Below, piece after piece: positions 58,891-64,000 of a DNA stretch of 64,000 nucleotides. The first letter of the stretch is position 1. Each line of letters begins with the position of its first letter. Made by a program: the position numbers and the translations under genes. Under the pieces are notes generated by a model. That model saw nothing but the letters and a program-made list of their open reading frames with translations, did not search any database and had not been told where the DNA came from. Location of the stretch: positions 2,296,501 to 2,360,500 of the forward strand of contig NC_089447.1 of assembly GCF_026210795.1 (NCBI RefSeq), read 5' to 3'. The DNA is from Rhizophagus irregularis (taxonomy: Eukaryota > Glomeromycota > Glomeromycetes > Glomerales > Glomeraceae).

Positions 58891-61285
58891 TACGTGTATA
58901 TTAAAAATAAATTTATTTAATCGATTGGGAATATGCGAGATTTTTAATGACCGGGTATGTATAGCATTAATTCCTATTGGTCACCGCAGTATTTCTAAAT
59001 TCTACTATTATAACTCGCTTATATCACATATATCTTTAATGATAATATATTTTAATAGTAATTATTTTATAATATATATTTATTGCATCAAATATGAGAA
59101 TCATGATTCTTTCAATTTAAAAATAAAAAAAAAACCAATTTTTAAAAAGTAATTTATAAACTATTAAATTATATAATAATTATAATACAGCTTACAATAT
59201 GGGAAATAAGAAATAAAATTTATTGTTTATATTGTAATTTTAATATCCAATGATAGCTTATCGCCATTGGCATTGAGAATAAGGAACGAATTGATTACCA
59301 ATAACATATAGTTGTAATATATACAATCTTAAAAATCACATTGAAAGGGGCTTTTCTTTTTTCCAAAATCTGTATGAAATTACTTCAACAACTATCAGGT
59401 TAAAATCATTCGGAAAGCAGAATGTAAAAAATTCAATGGATTATGGTACATTTCTATACATAAAAAATTGCCCCAAATTTTGTTATATTTTGAAATTAAA
59501 CTTTCGTGTAATGTGTAATAGGAGATATAGCACAATAGCAGATAGATTGTCCAATTGCTCAATTGTCATTATTTGATAAATAATATTGTTGATATAACCT
59601 TGAACACAACAATCATTGAGAAATAACCCCTTATAACGAACCCCAAATTCGACATTCCCACGCATAATTCTCCTAGAGGTTATGCATGATTTTATGTGAT
59701 TAATAATGTTTATTTCCTGGGTTAAGAATGAACACTCGCGTGACCAAAATAATATCATCATTCGTAACCGCCAACTTTGGTATTTTCTATGCTCAAATTG
59801 GTTATTAATGAACCTATTTACCATAGCCAATCATGTCTCCTTCTAACATCTGATATTATCATGATTAAAACATGTGCGATATAAGAATTAATTTAGTGTT
59901 TATGCTTCATTTTCCTCTTTTGGAACAATTACTCCTACCCATCAATATAATATTCACACTACCCCTGTAATAACCTTATATCACGGAATTTATCGAATTA
60001 TTTACATTTTCCGTGAATGGATCCGTGAAAAGCTCATTTTTACGGGAGTTTTTACAGAAATAACGGAGAAATTTTTTCATAGGGTACATGAGGTGTAAAC
60101 TGTAAAGTTTTCGTTATTACGTAAATCTACAAGATTATGTTCGCAAAAAATCTTTTCTGAGATGAAGTTTCACATCCATTGCGAAATTTCTTTTTGAATT
60201 CTTTTTGAATATGTTAAAATACCGTATTGATATGTCCAATCATCATACCTTAATTTTGATTGTGAATTTATATCATCTAACAATTTTCCTTGACACAATT
60301 TGGTATTAACTTTGATCTCGTCACGAAAATTTGATCAACGACCATTTTTTAAAAAACACTATCACGTAATTATAACATGCTTTAATAATATACTCTTTAT
60401 TTTACTTGCTGAAAAAATCACTAGTTATTTTTAGTGAAAAACATTGGTACTCAAACGTAAAACTTTCCATTTTTTTTTGTTTCGTTGATCTGAATCTGAG
60501 AAATATTCGCTAAATATATCTATCTATAAAGTATAAAAATCTTCCATATAGAATGTCTCAGCTAAATCAAAATCTTTCTTTGTCGCCATATGTTGTCTTT
60601 TTTTATTTTCTCCATTCTTCGAAATCTTTCCGCCTTTCTCTCCTTTTAGGTACGCCCTCATTAACTAATCAAAGAAAAAATGTATGTTTTTCTCTCTGAA
60701 ATTCCCGTATCTTGCGATGGGATTTGTGTAATTGCTTTATAATTTTTAATATCTCAATATTGTATGCTTTATGGCAGGATTTATGATTCGAGCTACAGCT
60801 CAAAGAATAACTACCTAGTAGTGTAACTTCTCCTTCCTTTATCATCGTTAGCAGTATATAATTCTATATTCTGAAATAATAATTAATATACAATTAGTAT
60901 CAGTATATACATACTTTTATACTTTTTTTCGGTTTTTTAATTATATAATGCTTTACTTCTTTTTACATTGATTTCCAATGCAAAGAGCATGTAGAAATTA
61001 AAGTATCAGTTAGAAAATATAACTTGTATAAGAATTTCATATTTTAATGATGTTGTGATAGTTCTTTTATAATTGCTATTTATCAAACTAAGCTATATTT
61101 AAAATTATTATTTGATTTATTTCCAATTAGTTTAAATAGTTCTAAATAATTAATATAAATAATTAGTTCTGCTAATTTTCAACTTTTCTAACTAAAAAAT
61201 ACATTTACCTTTTGATCTTTTTTTTTTGATGCAAATAACTCAACACCAAAAATTCTAATAGTTTACATATATATGACACTTTATA

Positions 61286-61480
61286 CAGTCAAAGCTCGTT
61301 ATAGTGAATCTCGTTATAGTGAACATTAAGTAAAATCGCGTTATAGTAACCTATTGATTTTTTTCCTTATAATTAATTTCTCTCAATATAGTGAATTTTC
61401 TTAATGAATCTCGTTATAGTGAAAAAAAGGGAAAAAATTACATAGTGGAACAGAAAGTTCACTATAACGAGCTTTGACTG
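61286..61480. mobile_element. Mariner/pogo-like MITE, 195 bp
   Basis: CAGTCAAAGCTCGTTATAGT at the left and its exact inverse ACTATAACGAGCTTTGACTG at the right. TA at 61284-61285 and 61481-61482. Internal copies of CTCGTTATAGTGAA repeat the end sequence. Perfect ends suggest recent movement. Confidence 0.9.
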
Positions 61481-62776
61481 TAGTTAGTTCAAAATTATGG
61501 AAAATAAGTTCATTTCTTTTTAAAGTAATTTCATTTTGTTCTGGTAATTTGTTCATTTAAAAGGGCAGTTTAATTTATTTAGGGTATCAATAAAAGTTAT
61601 AACTGTTATACCATTTATAATCTAACTATTCTACCAGTTATATATTTGGCCAAATTTTTATTTATTATATTAATATATATATATAAATTTTTTTATTTGA
61701 ATAGTATTTGCATAATATTAATCATCATCTGTATTTATAAAATAGATTAACTTTTTGTATGAAAATTATCTTAATATAAAAAATTATATCTAAAAAACGT
61801 GGGTTTTTTTAAAAAATTCTTTTCCAACTTTTCAGTAATCCTTTTTAATAAACATTTTTTTTTATTTGAAATGAATGCTGGAAAAAAAAATTAAATTGAA
61901 TTTTTTTTCAAAAAAACATTTATAAGTAAAATAGATGTAAATCTGATTATTTGATTCAGAATATTTGTTATTTTAAAAAAAACTTTTTATCAATTTGATT
62001 TCTTTTCCAGCATTCACCACATTTTTTTCTAGTTAAAAAATAATTTTATAATTACATTACTTTTATTTTAAATTATATTTTCTTTTATTTATTTATTTTT
62101 TTTCCTAAAAACAAAGTAATAACAAAATAATTTTTTATCATCTAATTTTATTGGTTTAAATAATATTTTTATAGTATTTAAGATTAATACTTCAACTATT
62201 TTTAAATAATTGCTGTAGGTCGCATTTATATCTGAAATATATAAATACCTTAAATGAAAAAAAATATAATATAAAATAATGAGTAGCTTAAATTTAAATC
62301 ACGGGTTTTCAATCCAAAAATGGTGATTCTCAGGAGTAAAAATTTTTTCTTCAGATCGTGTAGAATTCCGAAAATTTCTTCATGCAAAACGATTCTTAGA
62401 AAAAAAATGGATTCAATTTACATGACCACACCATGATGCAAAACACAGTAGCTTAAAAATACAATAAAATTATAAACTTTATTGTTATTTTATTTACAAG
62501 CAATTTTATTTACAAGCAATTTTAATGTCTTTTAGTATTATTATTTTATGAATTATTATTTACAAGCAATTTTTAAATGTCTTTTAGGTAAAGCTGAAGA
62601 ATTAATCATTATTTGTACTTTAAATTTTTCGAAAATATCATTTTGAAGTTGTTTAGTGTAGTACACAATTATATTAACGTATCAGTGTATACACCTAGAA
62701 AAAAAACGGAACAAAAAATTAATTAAAAAAATACCAGTAATTAAACACACGTGTCATAGCATTTTTTTACTTACGT

Positions 62777-63834
62777 TCACCCAATATGTTCATATACAAT
62801 TCCATTTTCCACATACCATGCTTTATCTTCAATTGGGCGTTCTGGAACTTCTTCAAGAGAATCTCCAAGCGGATACGCCATTTGACTCATGTTGTCCCAG
62901 AGAAAAACACGATCATAGCAGTCTAAAAATAACATTCCGTATTCGGTCTCTCCAATGTAGATTATATGGTCAAAGCCGAAATCTGCAACATCTGCTATAT
63001 AGTATTCTACTTCTTTAGGTTCAGTAACGGAGACACCCTTGATAAAGGTTGCAATTTGAAATCTAACGGATTTCTCAAATGTATCAACTACGATGAGGGA
63101 ATTGTTGTTACTGGGTGAATCGTTACCAGCAGATAAGAAGCAATTCGGATTAACACAAGATTGCAGATTGCACACGGCTTCTTGACAATCAATTGTTCTT
63201 GAAGGTTTATGGACAGGGTGAGAGTGAGCGTGTACAAGTCGACATGGTCTTGATACGATTTCATCTGTCCAATAATCGCCTGCCATGGAACCGACTCTGA
63301 GCAATTGCCCAAACCGTGTCTCAACGTCTTTAAGCTTTCTTGAGTTAGGACAATTCGGTAATCTGACTCCCATTGTAATGTCTGCATTGTTTGTGCTCTC
63401 GATTCTGCTACTTTTGAGTTCATCGGTGTTATACAACGAACTGAGGAACCCATCATGAATTTTACCTTTTGGTTCGCAATATAGTACGTCAAGTTCACGG
63501 TTGCTGGTCGAATTTTGTGATGTGGTTGTATTATCATCATACTCCTTGCTAAGAGTTCCAGACTTTTCACCAAATAATTTATTTTCGCATCTAAGTTCAT
63601 CTCCTCCGGAGGTTGATAAGTATAGGTCCAGAGGAGACATCAAGCGTCCCAAAAGGTATGGATTAATATTTGACCAAACTCTTCCAAGATGATTACTTTC
63701 CCTTTCTCGTCGTAAGGTGTGTATATGTTGTGCGTCCTATATAAAATACATTTTTAATTTGTTCAACCATTTTTTTTACTCCGTCTTCTTACCTGAATGG
63801 AACCACAAATTTCGAAATCAGATCTTGTTGCCAT
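62777..63834 (-). CDS. Unrecognised two-exon protein, 333 residues
   Basis: Exon 1 is 63834-63793 (MATRSDFEICGSIQ) and exon 2 is 63736-62777; the 56-nt intron keeps phase and the stop is TGA at 62779-62777. Codon use and composition look like a real gene rather than the AT-rich spacer. I do not recognise a family. The N-terminal third is polar; the middle has a Cys/His-bearing stretch (H-A-H-S-H-P-V-H, then C-x4-C-x3-C-x4-C); the C-terminal half is strand-rich with Asp/Tyr/Trp (YIADVADFGFDHIIYIGETE, then F-L-D-C-Y-D-R-V-F-L-W-D). No signal peptide or membrane helix. It may be a nuclear or cytosolic protein specific to the lineage. Confidence 0.7.
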
Positions 63835-64000
63835 TCTTCGTTTAAATTTTCTTGCCAACTAACTGTACGGACTAGACAAATACTGAGAGATATAAATAAA
63901 CTGGTGATTGATTACAATATTTTAGTCTTATATGATAAGGATTTACATATGATTTACATATGTGTGTGTCATTATTATTACGTAATCTACGGTTTACCTT

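Larger units (their letters stand above)
57510..62776. other. Intergenic, AT-rich, two MITEs
   Basis: 5.3 kb between the NAD kinase and an unrecognised minus-strand gene. It holds MITEs at 58664-58890 and 61286-61480. The longest open frame (59483-59830 minus) has no recognisable domain. I see no RNA gene. Confidence 0.55.

Noticed and set aside
59483-59830. 115-codon minus-strand ORF in the large intergenic region
   Set aside because: No recognisable domain, no promoter or intron context; compatible with chance in a long spacer.

Overview
The window reads as nuclear DNA of an AT-rich, intron-dense, transposon-laden fungus. The genes have many short introns (roughly 60-110 nt, GT..AG). The accessory families (SAM-domain protein kinases, coiled-coil proteins with an I-R-Q-R-like motif, BED-finger hAT elements, a Ty3 element with extra ORFs) look like those I know from arbuscular mycorrhizal fungi (Glomeromycotina, Rhizophagus-like). 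That assignment is inference from recognition, not a database result.

Five regions carry apparently intact cellular genes. 67-946 is the 3' part of a DUF7918-like protein ending in three SUMO-interaction-like motifs. 1220-5789 is a 21-exon mitochondrial presequence protease (CYM1/PreP, M16C). 6828-7609 (minus) is a dolichyldiphosphatase (CAX4/DOLPP1). 9927-14685 is a 16-exon, 1187-residue protein made of five tandem four-EF-hand modules joined by Lys/Ser-rich linkers. 55307-57509 is an NAD kinase with a Gln/Asn-rich tail. 62777-63834 (minus) is a two-exon gene I do not recognise.

From 15 to 53 kb the DNA is mostly transposons nested in decayed genes. A coiled-coil-family pseudogene (17395-26633) is split by an LTR-like repeat, a 298-bp MITE, a 4.4-kb hAT element and a 960-bp pogo-like element. 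A SAM + kinase pseudogene (26815-32106) is split by a 3.1-kb hAT element. Another accessory-family pseudogene lies at 33055-34183 and is followed by two MITEs. A Ty3/Gypsy element lies on the minus strand at about 36000-44165. It carries a Nudix-like segment between Gag and protease, an antisense coiled-coil ORF and an extra 3' ORF, and its gag holds a 943-bp MITE. A third hAT (45543-48790, minus) is flanked by two large arrays of short palindromes (44190-45285 and 49085-49985). A MULE relic (50860-52880) follows.

Many insertions can be delimited to the base from target-site duplications: 8 bp for hAT-like elements, TA for mariner/pogo-like ones. The order of events can therefore be read directly. 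The strongest candidates for something undescribed are the Ty3 element's gene content, the paired palindrome arrays and the five-module EF-hand protein.
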